A stretch of 45,492 nt of DNA from Pseudomonadota bacterium (lineage in GTDB: Bacteria; Pseudomonadota; Gammaproteobacteria; Eutrophobiales; Eutrophobiaceae): contig JABFGI010000013.1 of assembly GCA_013112535.1 (NCBI GenBank), forward strand, positions 1 through 45,492. The letters are read 5' to 3'. The notes under the pieces were generated by a model. That model did not search any database. It was not told where the DNA came from and saw only the letters and a list, made by a program, of their open reading frames with translations. The translations under genes and the position numbers were made by a program. Shown here piece by piece: positions 35,044 through 45,492 of the stretch. The first letter of the stretch is position 1. Each line of letters starts with the position of its first letter.

Positions 35044-37843
35044 ATTGCCTCGTCTCACCTTCGCCATCGACATTTTCTATACATCGCCCACATAACTCAG
35101 GATGCTTTTCATCGTTACCCACCTCTTCTCGATGATGCCAGCAACGGACACATTTATTATGTTTTGAGGCCGAAACTTTAAGAAATAGTCCTGATACTTC
35201 TGATTCAATAGCATCAGAAGTTTTTTCACTTAGTGAATGCAATCGTGCGTAAGACGTAATTAAAACAAAACGTAATTCATCGCCAAGTTCTTCGAGTTGT
35301 TTTTTAATAGACTCATCACAATAAAGTTCTACTTCTGCGTCTAAAGAACCACCAATAACTTTATCGACTCGTAACTTTTCAAGTTGTTTATTAACTTCAT
35401 CACGAATTAAAACCATTGCCTCCCACTTCGATTTTCTAGCGAGTGAGTCAGGTTCTTTAACCTCTATCTCATACCATTCTTCAAAAAAGATTGAATCACT
35501 TCTTTCACCGGGAATAAACTGCCAAATTTCATCTGCAGTAAAACTCGTAATCGGCGCTAACCAACGAACCATCATTTCGATAATGTGATACATCGCTGTT
35601 TGTCCGGAACGTCTTGCTAAACTATTTTCAGCGGAGGTATATTGTCTATCTTTTGTGATATCAAGATAAAAACCACCCATCTCAATAACACAGAATTGAT
35701 GTAATAATTGATAGATCAAATGGAATTCAAATTTGTCATAAGCAGCAATGATTTCTTTTTGTAAACGTGCAGTATGTTCAACCGCCCACTTATCCAGTTC
35801 CAACATGTCATCATAAGCAACCGTACTTTTTTCAGGTTCAAAACCATCAAGATTAGAAAGTAAATATCGTGCTGTATTTCGAAAACGTCGATAAGCATCT
35901 GCTGTACGTTTTAAAATTTCATCCGAGACACTCATTTCACTTCGATAATCCGTCGCAGCAACCCATAAACGAAGTGCATCAGCACCTAACATATTCATTA
36001 CTTTTTGAGGCGCAACAACATTACCTTTCGATTTCGACATCTTCATGCCTTTTGCATCGACAGTAAAACCATGTGTTACGACATTTTTATAAGGTGCATT
36101 ACCATTGTTAATAGCAACTGAAGTCAACAATGATGATTGAAACCAACCACGATGTTGGTCAGAACCTTCAAGATAAAGATCAGCCGGGGCACTTAAACGG
36201 TCATCTGCATTTAATACCGTGTCATGCGTGACACCTGAATCAAACCAGACATCTAACGTATCTATAACCTTACTGTATTTTTCTGCATCATCACCAAGCA
36301 AGGTTGCTGCATCTAAATCAAACCAGGCATCAATTCCTTTTTCTTCAATCAACACTGCAACTTTTTCTATTAAGTTTGCCGTATCAGGATGAGGTTCTTG
36401 AGTTTCACGATCAATAAACACAGCGATAGGCACACCCCAGGTTCGTTGACGAGAGATACACCAGTCGGGACGATTTTCAATCATGCCGTGAATACGTTCT
36501 TCACCCCATGATGGCTGCCAGTTAACACCCTTGATTGCTTTTAATGCCTGATCGCGTAAACCATTACCATCCATACTGACAAACCATTGTGGTGTCGCTC
36601 GAAAGATAATCGGTGTTTTATGCCGCCAACAATGCGGATAACTGTGTAATAAATCTTCCTGATGTAATAACGCACCCTTCTCTTCCAACACTTCTAATAC
36701 TGATGCATTTGCTTTAAAGACATGCTGACCGGCAAACAATTCTGTATTCGGCAAGAAACAACCGTTATCACCAACAGGGTTATCTATTTCCAATCCATAA
36801 CGTTGACCAACAACATAGTCATCCTGACCATGACCTGGCGCAGTATGTACAGCACCTGTACCCGCTTCCAAGGTAACGTGATCACCTAAAATGACAGGAA
36901 CGACACGATCGTAAAATGGATGTTGAAATTTTAAACCTTCAAGTTGTGAACCTTTACACGTTGCAATAACATCAAAACCTTCTATCTCACTACGAGTCAT
37001 CACATCTTTATATAAACCTTCAGCAAGGACTAATGCTTCATTACCGACCTTCACTAATACATAGTCGAATTCTGCATGTACTGCGACAGCCTGGTTTGCA
37101 GGTAAGGTCCAGGGTGTTGTTGTCCAAATTATAATGGAAACAGATTCAACATCATTTTCTATATCAAAAGATTTTAATACTTCAGCTTGATCAACAGAAC
37201 GAAAACGAACATCAATTGCTGGCGATGTTTTATCTTCATGTTCAACTTCTGCTTCAGCTAATGCTGAGCCACATTCAGTACACCAATGCACTGGCTTAAC
37301 ACCTTTATGCAAATGTCCAGCAGATATAATCTTACCTAAAGAACGAACGATGTTTGCTTCTGTTTTAAAATCCATCGTCAGATAAGGTTTATCCCAATCA
37401 CCTAAAACACCCAAACGTTTAAAGTCAGTGCGCTGTTTATCAACTTGCTTTAAAGCATATTCACGACAGGCGTTACGAAACTTGTCCGCATCAACTTTGA
37501 CACCGGCTTTACCGATTTTCTTTTCAACCATTAATTCGATTGGCAGACCATGACAATCCCAACCGGGAACATAAGGCGCATTAAAACCATTTAAGCTTTG
37601 AGACTTAACAATAATATCTTTAAGAATTTTATTTACCGCATGGCCAATATGAATATCGCCATTCGCGTAGGGAGGGCCATCATGCAAAATAAATTTTTTC
37701 GCTCCTTCCCTGTTCTTACGAATCTGCCCATACAGATCCATGTCATACCAACGCTTTAACATTTCCGGTTCGCGCTGTGAAAGATTCGCTTTCATAGGGA
37801 AAGCGGTTTTAGGTAAATTAAGTGTGTCTTTATAAATCGTCAT
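35036..37843 (-). CDS. ileS: Isoleucyl-tRNA synthetase
   Basis: A 935-aa class I synthetase of the bacterial type. Seen: [17 protein letters not shown] (HIGH), the CP1 editing domain with [14 protein letters not shown] and [29 protein letters not shown] (KMSKS), and the C-terminal zinc finger [12 protein letters not shown]...LCGRC. It charges tRNA-Ile and edits Val. It lies between ribF and lspA in the conserved order, overlapping lspA. Confidence 0.97.
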   Translation of the reverse strand: MTIYKDTLNLPKTAFPMKANLSQREPEMLKRWYDMDLYGQIRKNREGAKKFILHDGPPYANGDIHIGHAVNKILKDIIVKSQSLNGFNAPYVPGWDCHGLPIELMVEKKIGKAGVKVDADKFRNACREYALKQVDKQRTDFKRLGVLGDWDKPYLTMDFKTEANIVRSLGKIISAGHLHKGVKPVHWCTECGSALAEAEVEHEDKTSPAIDVRFRSVDQAEVLKSFDIENDVESVSIIIWTTTPWTLPANQAVAVHAEFDYVLVKVGNEALVLAEGLYKDVMTRSEIEGFDVIATCKGSQLEGLKFQHPFYDRVVPVILGDHVTLEAGTGAVHTAPGHGQDDYVVGQRYGLEIDNPVGDNGCFLPNTELFAGQHVFKANASVLEVLEEKGALLHQEDLLHSYPHCWRHKTPIIFRATPQWFVSMDGNGLRDQALKAIKGVNWQPSWGEERIHGMIENRPDWCISRQRTWGVPIAVFIDRETQEPHPDTANLIEKVAVLIEEKGIDAWFDLDAATLLGDDAEKYSKVIDTLDVWFDSGVTHDTVLNADDRLSAPADLYLEGSDQHRGWFQSSLLTSVAINNGNAPYKNVVTHGFTVDAKGMKMSKSKGNVVAPQKVMNMLGADALRLWVAATDYRSEMSVSDEILKRTADAYRRFRNTARYLLSNLDGFEPEKSTVAYDDMLELDKWAVEHTARLQKEIIAAYDKFEFHLIYQLLHQFCVIEMGGFYLDITKDRQYTSAENSLARRSGQTAMYHIIEMMVRWLAPITSFTADEIWQFIPGERSDSIFFEEWYEIEVKEPDSLARKSKWEAMVLIRDEVNKQLEKLRVDKVIGGSLDAEVELYCDESIKKQLEELGDELRFVLITSYARLHSLSEKTSDAIESEVSGLFLKVSASKHNKCVRCWHHREEVGNDEKHPELCGRCIENVDGEGETRQYA

Positions 37844-37867
37844 TTCTTATTAAATATTATTACTAAA

Positions 37868-38806
37868 TTATTTTATCTTGTTTAACTTCAAACTCTCTCT
37901 AACGTTTTCTATGTCTATTTGTATTTGATCAATCAGTTCCTGTTCCGAACTAAAATGTCCTTCACCACGTAATTTTTCCAGCAATTCAACCTGCAAATGA
38001 CGGCCATACAAATCATCATCAAAGTCCAGCAAATGAACTTCAAGAATAACACGTTCGCCTGCATATACAGGTCTTGAACCAACATAAACAGCCGCATCCA
38101 GTGCTTCATTATTTATGCCATAAACACGACCGGAAAATATACCGACAACGGGAGATAAATACCGGTGCAATTCTATATTTGCCGTCGCAAAACCAATCTC
38201 GCGACCGCGTTTATCACCATGTACAACGCGTCCACTAATCCGATAAGGCCGCCCAAGTAACCGGGTCGCCCTTATCATATCGCCATTAGCCAGAGCCTGT
38301 CGTATCAAAGTACTACTGACACGTTCAGATTCTATAGTGAACGAATTTGTCATATTCACTTCAAATCCTTTTTCACTGGCTGCATTAAGCAAATACTGAT
38401 AATCGCCTTCTCTATTTTTTGCAAAGCGAAAATCATCACCAATGATTAATTTCTTCACCGCCAGAGCATCAAGCAAAATTTCATCAACAAATTCTTCAGC
38501 CGCTAAGTTTGCCATCTTCTCATCAAACCTGAGACAAACAACGCGATCAATATCATGTTGAGCAAACTGCTGAAGTTTTTCCCGTAAACGCGTTAACCGT
38601 GACGGTGCTTTGTCAGGAGCAAAAAATTCAATTGGTTGCGGTTCAAAAATTACAACGGCTGATAATAAACCTTTACTTTTTGCAGTCTCTTTTACTTGAT
38701 CCAACACGGCATGATGGCCCAGATGTACGCCATCAAAATTACCAATCGTCGCGACACAATTTTTCCGTTGTCGCAGTAAATTATGCAGTCCCCGAATAAA
38801 TTCCAT
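37868..38806 (-). CDS. ribF: Bifunctional riboflavin kinase / FAD synthetase
   Basis: 312 aa. The N-terminal nucleotidyltransferase (FAD synthetase) domain has ATIGNFDGVHLGHHAVL and the IIGDDFRFAKNREGD and SSTLIRQAL motifs. The C-terminal riboflavin kinase domain begins near 180 with RPYRISGRVVHGDKRGREIGFATAN. It makes FMN and then FAD. It lies 24 nt upstream of ileS and 29 nt after murJ, in one transcription unit. Confidence 0.96.
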   Translation of the reverse strand: MEFIRGLHNLLRQRKNCVATIGNFDGVHLGHHAVLDQVKETAKSKGLLSAVVIFEPQPIEFFAPDKAPSRLTRLREKLQQFAQHDIDRVVCLRFDEKMANLAAEEFVDEILLDALAVKKLIIGDDFRFAKNREGDYQYLLNAASEKGFEVNMTNSFTIESERVSSTLIRQALANGDMIRATRLLGRPYRISGRVVHGDKRGREIGFATANIELHRYLSPVVGIFSGRVYGINNEALDAAVYVGSRPVYAGERVILEVHLLDFDDDLYGRHLQVELLEKLRGEGHFSSEQELIDQIQIDIENVRESLKLNKIK

Positions 38807-38835
38807 TTGTCACTCAAGCCCGTGGATTATACCGA

Positions 38836-40368
38836 TCAATGCTGCGCTGTCATGTTTTGCCAGCGAACACCTGTCAGCCAGAGTACGGAAAAATAACTGG
38901 CAATACCTATTGCGACCCATAATAACAACATACCAATACGCTCTAGCATTCCCCAGGCAAACCAGAATTCGGGGACAGCAACAAAATAAATGATTACACC
39001 TGCCATCACCACAACGGCGACAACTATCTGCAAAGAAAACTTAAACCAGCCATAAACAGGAGTATAAACGCCTTCCTTTGTTAATAAATAAAAGAGTAGA
39101 AACGCCTGCAAACAAGCTGATAAGGAAGTCGCCAATGCCAGACCTGCATGTTGAAACATACCAACAAATATAAAATTAAACCCTATATTGGCAACCATCG
39201 CGATAGCACCAATCTTCACCGGTGTTTTCGTATCTTGTCTGGAAAAAAAACCGGTCGCAAAAATCTTAATCAAAATAAAGGCCGGTAAGCCTAATGAATA
39301 AGCCAGCAAACTTTTCCCGGACATGATGGTGGCATATGGAGTGAACTCATCATACTGAAACAATGTCGCTAATATAGGCACGGCCAACACCGCCAGGCCT
39401 ACAGCCGCGGGTATCGCTATTAAAAACACCCATCGTAACGCCCAATCCAGCGTATTAGAAAACTTGTCTTTGGCATTCCTTGCATGTTCGCTGGACAAAT
39501 TGGGCAACAAGACTGTTGCTAAAGCAATACCAAACACACCTAGCGGAAACTCAACCATACGATCAGAATAATACAGCCAGGAGATGCTGCCATCGACCAG
39601 GTAGGAAGCGAAAATCGTATCCACCATTAAATTAATTTGAACAATGGATACAGCAAACAAGGTTGGCAACATCAACTTCAAAATACGACGAACACCTTCT
39701 TTGTCTTTATTCAAGCTCGGTCTTGGAAACAATTTGAGTCGAAGTAAAAATGGAAATTGAAATAATAATTGTACAATCCCCGCAATTAAAACGCCCCAGG
39801 CAAGTGCTACAACGGGAATATTCATCATTGGCGACAACCAAATAGCACAAGCGATTAAAGAAAGGTTTAACAACACTGGCGTAAATGCCGGTACAGCAAA
39901 ATGCTTGTATGTATTCAGGATGCTTGCCGCAAACGCAGTTAATGAAATAAATAAGATATAAGGGAATGTAATTCGCAACATATCCGTTGCCATAACATGC
40001 TTAGCATCAGGAAAACCTGAAGCAAAAATCATTATGAGTACTGGTGCAGCAATTACACCGACTAAGGTTACCAGAAACAAAACCAGCCCCAGTGTTGCTG
40101 AAGTTTGATCCACCAGTGCCTTTACGGCGGCATCATCACGCTGTTCTTTGTATTCAGCCAATACGGGAACAAATGCTTGGGAAAACCCACCTTCGGCAAA
40201 TAAACGACGTAAGAAATTAGGGATACGAAATGCCACGATAAAAGCATCCACCTCGGCTCCGGCACCAAACAGGCGAGCAATAACAACATCACGAATCAAG
40301 CCAAAAATGCGTGAAATTGTAGTCATACTACCTACTGTAGCTGTCGATTTGATTAGCTTGCGACTCAA
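38836..40368 (-). CDS. murJ: Lipid II flippase MurJ
   Basis: A 510-aa polytopic MOP-superfamily protein with about 14 hydrophobic segments. It has the MurJ N-terminus (TISRIFGLIRDVVIARLFGAGAEVDAFIVAF, IPNFLRRLFAEGGFSQAFVPVLAEY) and the arginine residues that line the cavity. It translocates lipid II across the inner membrane for peptidoglycan synthesis. It is first gene of the murJ-ribF-ileS-lspA-ispH operon and divergent from rpsT, as in E. coli relatives. Confidence 0.96.
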   Translation of the reverse strand: MSRKLIKSTATVGSMTTISRIFGLIRDVVIARLFGAGAEVDAFIVAFRIPNFLRRLFAEGGFSQAFVPVLAEYKEQRDDAAVKALVDQTSATLGLVLFLVTLVGVIAAPVLIMIFASGFPDAKHVMATDMLRITFPYILFISLTAFAASILNTYKHFAVPAFTPVLLNLSLIACAIWLSPMMNIPVVALAWGVLIAGIVQLLFQFPFLLRLKLFPRPSLNKDKEGVRRILKLMLPTLFAVSIVQINLMVDTIFASYLVDGSISWLYYSDRMVEFPLGVFGIALATVLLPNLSSEHARNAKDKFSNTLDWALRWVFLIAIPAAVGLAVLAVPILATLFQYDEFTPYATIMSGKSLLAYSLGLPAFILIKIFATGFFSRQDTKTPVKIGAIAMVANIGFNFIFVGMFQHAGLALATSLSACLQAFLLFYLLTKEGVYTPVYGWFKFSLQIVVAVVVMAGVIIYFVAVPEFWFAWGMLERIGMLLLWVAIGIASYFSVLWLTGVRWQNMTAQH

Positions 40369-40475
40369 TACTCTGCCCCATTATCAATATAAATCGCCAA
40401 ATATATCATCTATCTAATTGTTTTTACTTAAAATTATTCAAATTTCGCGTAGCATAGCATAACATCGCGTAAACA

Positions 40476-40504
40476 TTGACAAATTGCCCCAATATCCGCA
40501 TGAT
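40476..40504 (+). promoter_or_regulatory. Likely rpsT promoter
   Basis: TTGACA (40476-40481), 17-bp spacer, CATGAT (40499-40504), about 37 bp before the GTG start of rpsT. Confidence 0.65.
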
Positions 40505-40540
40505 ACCGCGCCTTTAAAGAACCAATTCAGGAGTTTAAGA

Positions 40541-40801
40541 GTGGCAAATATTGCATCTGCGAAAAAACGTGCGCGTCAGGCTGAAAAACTGCGTCTTCAT
40601 AACGCTAGCCAACGTTCAATGCTTCGTACCCATATCAAGAAAGTAACCAATGCTATCGAAGCAAAAGATAAAGAAGCAGCAGAAAATGCTTATAAAGCCG
40701 CAGCACCAGTTATTGACTCCATGGTATCTAAAGGGATTATTCATAAAAACAAAGCGGCGAGACATAAATCACGCCTGAATAGTCACGTAAGAGCTCTCTA
40801 A
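40541..40801 (+). CDS. rpsT: 30S ribosomal protein S20
   Basis: An 86-aa basic protein, [21 protein letters not shown] at the start and [13 protein letters not shown] at the end, as expected for S20, which binds 16S rRNA early in 30S assembly. The start is GTG 40541 behind CAGGAG; an upstream in-frame ATG at 40484 lies inside the promoter and is not used. Non-ATG starts on rpsT are known in enterobacteria (UUG) and limit expression. It is monocistronic with a strong terminator. Confidence 0.96.
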   Translation: MANIASAKKRARQAEKLRLHNASQRSMLRTHIKKVTNAIEAKDKEAAENAYKAAAPVIDSMVSKGIIHKNKAARHKSRLNSHVRAL

Positions 40802-40820
40802 AACTTACAAAAGATTTATA

Positions 40821-40847
40821 AAAACCGGCTTAACGCCGGTTTTTTTA
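40821..40847 (+). terminator. Rho-independent terminator of rpsT
   Basis: AAAACCGGC..GCCGGTTTTTTT: GC-rich stem ACCGGC/GCCGGT with a short TTAAC-type loop and seven T, 20 nt after the stop. Confidence 0.92.
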
Positions 40848-40848
40848 C

Positions 40849-40931
40849 GCCTACATGGATGTAGGCGGTAGACAACGTCGGGAACAAGTTGTCGAAAAAA
40901 CTTAACCGCATGGATGCGCAAGAGCGGCGGC
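40849..40931. repeat. GGATG-centred palindromic repeat, copy 1
   Basis: Hairpin GCCTACATGGATGTAGGC (40849-40866), then GGTAGA, a second hairpin GACAAC...GGAACA..GTTGTC (40871-40893), then a shorter CGCATGGATGCG palindrome (40907-40918). The same CATGGATG..GG..GGTAGA...GGAACA order recurs at 43297-43342 on the other strand. It is a dispersed extragenic repeat of unknown role, wedged between the rpsT terminator and the proB stop. Confidence 0.65.
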
Positions 40932-40932
40932 G

Positions 40933-42057
40933 TTAAATCAGGATCAAATTATCCCTATGTATCAACTCATCCTCTTCAATTTGCCCGAGCAATTCCTGTA
41001 TTTCTTTCGTTGATTTACCAATGATCAATTTTGTCTGCACTGAATCATAATTCGTCAGTCCTCGCGCAATTTCATTTCCTCCGTTATCAACACAGGAAAC
41101 AATTTCACCACGTTTAAATTCTCCAGCAACAGACTTAATACCGACAGGTAATAAGCTTTTCCCATTCTTCTTTAATGCGGTTACGGCACCATCATCCAGT
41201 GTTACTGTCCCCTGTAGATGAGCCTGATTTGCTAACCATTGTTTCTTGGCTTGTAACGATTCTTCAGCCGTTGTTAATAAAGTACCGACTGTCTCTCCAT
41301 TCGCAATCTTTAATAAAATAGATTCATCACTACCTGAAGCAATCACGGTTTGTGTTCCTGACTTCATTGCAACAACCGCTGCTTTTAATTTGGTTCGCAT
41401 ACCACCTCGACCCAGACTGCCCCCTTCGCCAGCAAAACTTTCTAAAGATTTATCTGACGCCTCAGCTTGTTCAATTAATTTTGCATTACTGTCGACACGA
41501 GGATCAGCGTTATAAAGTCCTTTTTGATCGGTTAATAATACCAGTAGTTCCGCATCAATAAGATTGGCAACTAGTCCGGCAAGCGTATCGTTATCACCAA
41601 AACGAATTTCATCGGTTGCGACAGTATCGTTTTCATTAACAATTGGAATAACACCCAGCTTAAGCAAGGTATTCATACTGGTACGCGCATTTAAATATCG
41701 CGCGCGATTAGCAACATCATCATGCGTTAATAAAATCTGGGCAGTATGTTTATCGTATTTTTGAAAACACACTTCATACGCATGAATTAATCCCATCTGC
41801 CCGACTGCGGCGGCAGCCTGTAATTCATGTACAACGTTTGGCCTGCGTTTCCAACCAAGACGACTGACACCTTCAGCAACAGCTCCTGAAGAAACAAGAA
41901 CAATTTCAATGCCGCGCTTATTTAACTCGGCTATTTGACTAACCCAGTTATCAAGCACATCATGTTTAAGACCACAGCCATTATCCGTCAATAAGGCGCT
42001 GCCTATTTTGACAACCCAACGCTGTGTGTTCTTTATTTTTTGTCGTTCTTCTGTCAC
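40933..42057 (-). CDS. proB: Glutamate 5-kinase
   Basis: 374 aa. The N-terminal amino-acid kinase domain (VVKIGSALLTDNG, VSSGAVAEG, VNENDTVATDEIRFGDNDTLAGLVANLI, TDQKGLYNADP, GGMRTKLKAA) is followed by a C-terminal PUA domain (about 280-365). It phosphorylates glutamate in the first step of proline synthesis and is feedback-inhibited by proline in E. coli. It begins 1 nt after the obgE stop, so the two are coupled, an order common in Gammaproteobacteria and beta relatives. Confidence 0.96.
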   Translation of the reverse strand: MTEERQKIKNTQRWVVKIGSALLTDNGCGLKHDVLDNWVSQIAELNKRGIEIVLVSSGAVAEGVSRLGWKRRPNVVHELQAAAAVGQMGLIHAYEVCFQKYDKHTAQILLTHDDVANRARYLNARTSMNTLLKLGVIPIVNENDTVATDEIRFGDNDTLAGLVANLIDAELLVLLTDQKGLYNADPRVDSNAKLIEQAEASDKSLESFAGEGGSLGRGGMRTKLKAAVVAMKSGTQTVIASGSDESILLKIANGETVGTLLTTAEESLQAKKQWLANQAHLQGTVTLDDGAVTALKKNGKSLLPVGIKSVAGEFKRGEIVSCVDNGGNEIARGLTNYDSVQTKLIIGKSTKEIQELLGQIEEDELIHRDNLILI

Positions 42058-42058
42058 C

Positions 42059-43084
<1,026 letters not shown>

Positions 43085-43296
43085 CTAAAACCTTCTCACT
43101 TCGTTAGTTCATCGCTTGTAGCGTCTACTTTGTTTTAATAGTTCTATCGCTCTTTCATAAACATTGTATACATTCCAGTCTGAAGAGGAATACAAAATGT
43201 AAGTAGCGATTGATATGAAATCAAGTTTGTCAGACCGGCGAAGACGGGTATCCAGTCCGTTCATGTATAAAAGTCTTAACAACCGGGTTCCCGCCT

Positions 43297-43342
43297 CGGT
43301 CTCTGTTCCAGACTCGACTCTACCACCTGCATCCATGCAGGC
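43297..43342 (-). repeat. GGATG-centred palindromic repeat, copy 2
   Basis: On the minus strand GCCTGCATGGATGCAGG (43342-43326) forms a 7-bp inverted repeat around GG. It is followed by GGTAGA, then GGAACA within a short GTCT..AGAC hairpin, in the same order as copy 1 at 40849. The degenerate CCCG..CGCCGG hairpin is about 50 bp further on the same strand. Confidence 0.6.
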
Positions 43343-43392
43343 GTTCGCGGCAAAAACAGACTATGGGTATAACAATTAACTCCTGCACAAAT

Positions 43393-43420
43393 AAAAAACC
43401 CCGCCAATGGCGGGGTTTTT
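43393..43420 (-). terminator. Terminator of rplU-rpmA
   Basis: AAAAAACCCCGCC..GGCGGGGTTTTT: an 7-bp GC stem CCCCGCC/GGCGGGG with a 3-nt loop flanked by A and T runs, so functional in both directions. It lies 21 nt beyond the rpmA stop. Confidence 0.92.
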
Positions 43421-43440
43421 ATGATAAATCTAACTACGCT

Positions 43441-43698
43441 TTATCCCGCTACGACATCTACAAATGTGCGGTTCTTCGGGCCACGTTGATTAAATTCAAC
43501 TTTACCTTCCGCTGTAGCAAAAATAGTATGATCTTTACCCAAGCCAACATTCAATCCAGCATGATACCGGGTACCACGTTGACGAAGAATAATATTGCCA
43601 GGAGCAACATCTTCACCACCAAATTTTTTTACACCAAGACGTTTCGATTCTGAATCGCGTCCGTTTCTAGTACTACCACCTGCTTTCTTATGAGCCAT
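43441..43698 (-). CDS. rpmA: 50S ribosomal protein L27
   Basis: An 85-aa protein starting [19 protein letters not shown], the N-terminus that reaches the peptidyl transferase centre, and continuing [27 protein letters not shown]. It has no N-terminal prepeptide of the Firmicutes type. It lies 16 nt after rplU; the two form an operon ended by the terminator at 43393-43420. Confidence 0.97.
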   Translation of the reverse strand: MAHKKAGGSTRNGRDSESKRLGVKKFGGEDVAPGNIILRQRGTRYHAGLNVGLGKDHTIFATAEGKVEFNQRGPKNRTFVDVVAG

Positions 43699-43714
43699 TG
43701 TTTTACTCCAATTC

Positions 43715-44032
43715 TTATTTTGCTGCTGCGATATCGGTTATAGAAAGTTCAGTATATGCCTGACGATGTCCCATCTGTTTACGATGGTGCTTACGACGGC
43801 GAAATTTAACTATTTTCACCTTTGGGCCACGACCATGACTTTCAACTGTAGCGGTGACTTTTGCGCCCTTAACAAGAGGCGTACCAACAGTGACGTTTTC
43901 ACCGTCAACCAACATCAGGACTTCGTCAAGTTTGACCTTTTTGCCTGCTTCGGTATCAAGTTTTTCAACTTTGAGCTTATCGCCCTTTTCTACCTTATAC
44001 TGCTTGCCACCTGTCTTAATAACCGCGTACAT
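43715..44032 (-). CDS. rplU: 50S ribosomal protein L21
   Basis: About 105 aa, [25 protein letters not shown] to [23 protein letters not shown], the L21 signature with the KFRRRKHxRKxxGHRQ rRNA-binding block. The start at 44032 follows GGAG; the frame is open back to 44110 but that part lies in the promoter and leader. The leader has a GCGCA/TGCGC hairpin just before the ribosome site, which might serve autoregulation. Confidence 0.97.
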   Translation of the reverse strand: MYAVIKTGGKQYKVEKGDKLKVEKLDTEAGKKVKLDEVLMLVDGENVTVGTPLVKGAKVTATVESHGRGPKVKIVKFRRRKHHRKQMGHRQAYTELSITDIAAAK

Positions 44033-44081
44033 CTGAATTCTCCATACTGCGCATGATTGTGCGCTTTCAACAAAGGGGGCG

Positions 44082-44110
44082 ATTCTAAGAAATTCAGCAG
44101 GTGGTGACAA
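44082..44110 (-). promoter_or_regulatory. Promoter of rplU-rpmA
   Basis: Minus-strand TTGTCA (44110-44105), 17-bp spacer, TAGAAT (44087-44082), 50 bp upstream of the rplU start. The divergent ispB transcript starts nearby. Confidence 0.8.
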
Positions 44111-44199
44111 GGTAAGAATGCTAAAATCTGCAAATAAGCTTGAATAAACCCTATTCGAGCAGTATTTTGCACCCGATTTTATTTATTTTCAGTAACTTA

Positions 44200-45222
44200 G
44201 TGAAAGAAAACAACGTGACCCAGAACAACTCAACCGCCGAAAAAACAGAATTAATGGATATAGACCAGATTCGTGCCCTCATTTCGCAGGATATGGACAA
44301 GGTAAATAGCCTGATTGAAGACAGTTTATACTCAGAAGTGGGACTAATTGACCAGCTTGGCCACTACATTATCAATAGCGGCGGCAAACGACTAAGACCT
44401 GCCGTTGTCTTGCTTAGCGCTGGTCTTTTCTCCTACAAGGGTAAACAACATATCAATCTGGCATCAATAATTGAATTCATCCATACCGCGACGCTTTTAC
44501 ACGATGATGTTGTCGATGCCTCATTATTAAGGCGTGGTCATGCAACAGCAAACCAACGCTGGGGTAATGAAGCCAGTGTATTAGTCGGCGATTTTGTCTA
44601 TTCCCGCGCTTTCCAGATGATGGTCAATACAGACTCTATGCGTGTTATGCAAATTCTGGCTGAAACAACCAATACGATTGCAGAGGGTGAAGTTCAGCAA
44701 TTAATCAATCGGCAAGACCCCAACACCAGTCAGGAAAACTATTTAAAAGTGATTCGTCATAAAACAGCAAAACTGTTTGAAGCCGCAGCACAACTCGGCG
44801 CAGTCATCTCAGAACGTTCTGATAAAGAAGTCGAAGCCATGGCCGCATATGGAAGACATCTTGGTACTGCATTCCAATTGATTGATGACGTGCTTGATTA
44901 CAGTTCGTCAGCAAAGGAATTAGGGAAAAATATTGGAGATGATTTAGCCGAAGGCAAACCCACTCTACCCTTACTCTATGCCATGTGGAACGGAAATAAA
45001 GAAGAAGCAAAAATAATTCGCGATGCCATTGAACACGGCGGACTTGATCACATAGAAAAAATCAAAGAAACAATTAACCGTACAGGCGCTATTGCCTACA
45101 CCGCAAAAATTGCTGAAGAAGAAGCACAATTAGCAATAAATGAATTGAAAGATTTACCTAAGTCTGAATTTTTAGATGCACTCTATGCATTAGCCCGGTT
45201 TTCAGTAGAAAGACAATTTTAG
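44200..45222 (+). CDS. ispB: Octaprenyl diphosphate synthase (trans-polyprenyl synthase)
   Basis: Makes the polyprenyl side chain of ubiquinone. The chain-length-determining and aspartate-rich motifs are seen: GGKRLRPAVVLLSAGL, LLHDDVVDASLLRRG (first DDxxD), and FQLIDDVLDYSSSAKELGKNIGDDLAEGKPTLPLL (second). About 340 aa, the usual length. The start is uncertain: the frame opens at ATG 44140, but GTG 44200, GTG 44215 or ATG 44254 give a more typical N-terminus (MDIDQIRALI); none has a strong ribosome site. Divergence from rplU is the conserved order. Chain length (C40 or other) cannot be read by eye. Confidence 0.92.
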   Translation: MKENNVTQNNSTAEKTELMDIDQIRALISQDMDKVNSLIEDSLYSEVGLIDQLGHYIINSGGKRLRPAVVLLSAGLFSYKGKQHINLASIIEFIHTATLLHDDVVDASLLRRGHATANQRWGNEASVLVGDFVYSRAFQMMVNTDSMRVMQILAETTNTIAEGEVQQLINRQDPNTSQENYLKVIRHKTAKLFEAAAQLGAVISERSDKEVEAMAAYGRHLGTAFQLIDDVLDYSSSAKELGKNIGDDLAEGKPTLPLLYAMWNGNKEEAKIIRDAIEHGGLDHIEKIKETINRTGAIAYTAKIAEEEAQLAINELKDLPKSEFLDALYALARFSVERQF

Positions 45223-45279
45223 ATTATTAAGCCAGGGCAATTCATTCGTGACGCATTATTTATATAAAAAATTAAAATT

Positions 45280-45356
45280 CGGGGTGTAGCTCAGTCTGGT
45301 AGAGCGCTGCCTTCGGGAGGCAGAGGCCGGAGGTTCGAATCCTCTCTCCCCGACCA
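45280..45356 (+). tRNA. tRNA-Pro(CGG)
   Basis: A 77-nt cloverleaf: CGGGGTG acceptor, AGCTCAGTCTGGTAGAGC D-arm, anticodon loop TTCGGGA (CGG), T-stem GGAGG/CCTCT, discriminator A and encoded CCA (45354-45356). It is the second proline isoacceptor of the window, single, with the IS end 9 nt downstream. Confidence 0.95.
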
Positions 45357-45365
45357 CTTCATGTT

Positions 45366-45492
45366 GGTCCATACCGGGCACATGAGTAACAGTTTATACC
45401 GAAGACATAGGTAACAGTTTTGGTATAAAAGGATTGTCAGCCGGTTCAACGCGAGCGACATCCTCATCAAAATAGCCTAGCTCATAATCCAT
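45366..45492 (-). mobile_element. Insertion sequence, 3' end fragment (right copy)
   Basis: The exact reverse complement of 1-127. It includes the transposase C-terminal codons (45492-45394, stop TAA at 45396-45394) and the same two 25-bp terminal repeats. The element points its 3' end at tRNA-Pro, just as the left copy points at tRNA-Lys. Confidence 0.8.
45394..45492 (-). pseudogene. Transposase C-terminus (partial, cut by window edge)
   Basis: The same 33 residues as the left-end fragment, ending PKLLPMSSV, read on the minus strand and truncated by the window edge. The identity of both fragments indicates recent copies of one element. Listed as partial because of the edge, not because a lesion is seen. 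Confidence 0.55.

Larger units (their letters stand above)
43085..43440. other. 356-bp gap upstream of obgE, holding repeats and a terminator
   Basis: No convincing gene. It holds the rplU-rpmA terminator (43393-43420), GGATG-type repeat copy 2 (43297-43342), and a degenerate hairpin ACCGGCGAAGACGGGT (43233-43248). The last resembles the widespread CCCGYCTTCGCGGG extragenic repeat. A 75-codon minus frame across the repeats (43109-43336) looks like repeat translation and not a gene. Confidence 0.6.

Noticed and set aside
40484..40540. N-terminal extension of S20 from ATG 40484
   Set aside because: The stretch contains the -10 element; GTG 40541 has a proper ribosome site and starts the known S20 sequence.
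43109..43336. A 75-codon frame beginning MDAGGRVESGTE
   Set aside because: It is a translation of the GGATG and CCCG..CGGG extragenic repeats; no ribosome site.

Overview
The window is an AT-rich stretch of a gammaproteobacterial chromosome, dominated by housekeeping genes in orders conserved across that class. These are cysS-ppiB-lpxH, ampD-ampE, rplU-rpmA / obgE-proB with ispB divergent, rpsT / murJ-ribF-ileS-lspA-ispH, and a thiO / fimT-pilV-pilW-pilX-pilY1-pilE cluster like the Pseudomonas arrangement. A divergent fchA / mtdA pair (methenyl-H4F cyclohydrolase and NADP-dependent methylene-H4F dehydrogenase of the Methylobacterium type) points to a methylotroph or methanotroph. I cannot name the genus.

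Both ends carry the same 127-bp sequence in inverted orientation: the last 33 codons of an insertion-sequence transposase plus the IS end. The record probably stops inside two copies of one multi-copy IS. In both cases the IS end lies exactly 9 nt beyond the CCA of a tRNA gene (tRNA-Lys on the left, tRNA-Pro on the right).

Positions 137-1304 hold a minus-strand tRNA operon: Pro(TGG), Arg(TCT), His(GTG), Lys(CTT). The Arg gene is split in its anticodon loop by a 684-nt insertion. This has the R and S core motifs, P1-P9 helices, P10 and terminal G of a group I self-splicing intron, and it encodes a 136-aa PD-(D/E)XK-type homing endonuclease in its P6 loop. This is the most striking element of the window.

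Positions 1.3-12.7 kb hold cysS, ppiB, lpxH, ampDE, an egtC-egtB-like pair, an ankyrin protein, a membrane-anchored retropepsin-like protease, an alanine/Na+ symporter, nadC, fchA and mtdA. A terminator-like hairpin sits in the fchA/mtdA gap. Positions 12.7-21.9 kb are less conserved: a Sel1-SPOR protein, two tandem paralogues of unknown function, a TonB-dependent receptor, and a 1276-aa permease / Cys-repeat / FG-GAP / ASPIC fusion.

Positions 22-33.5 kb hold tRNA-Thr, thiO and the type IV minor pilin/PilY1/PilE cluster, in which a small Cys-containing secreted protein sits between pilX and pilY1. Three small envelope or redox genes follow. Positions 33.5-45.2 kb are the ispH-lspA-ileS-ribF-murJ block, rpsT, proB-obgE, rpmA-rplU and ispB. 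Two copies of a GGATG-centred palindromic repeat lie beside proB and upstream of obgE.
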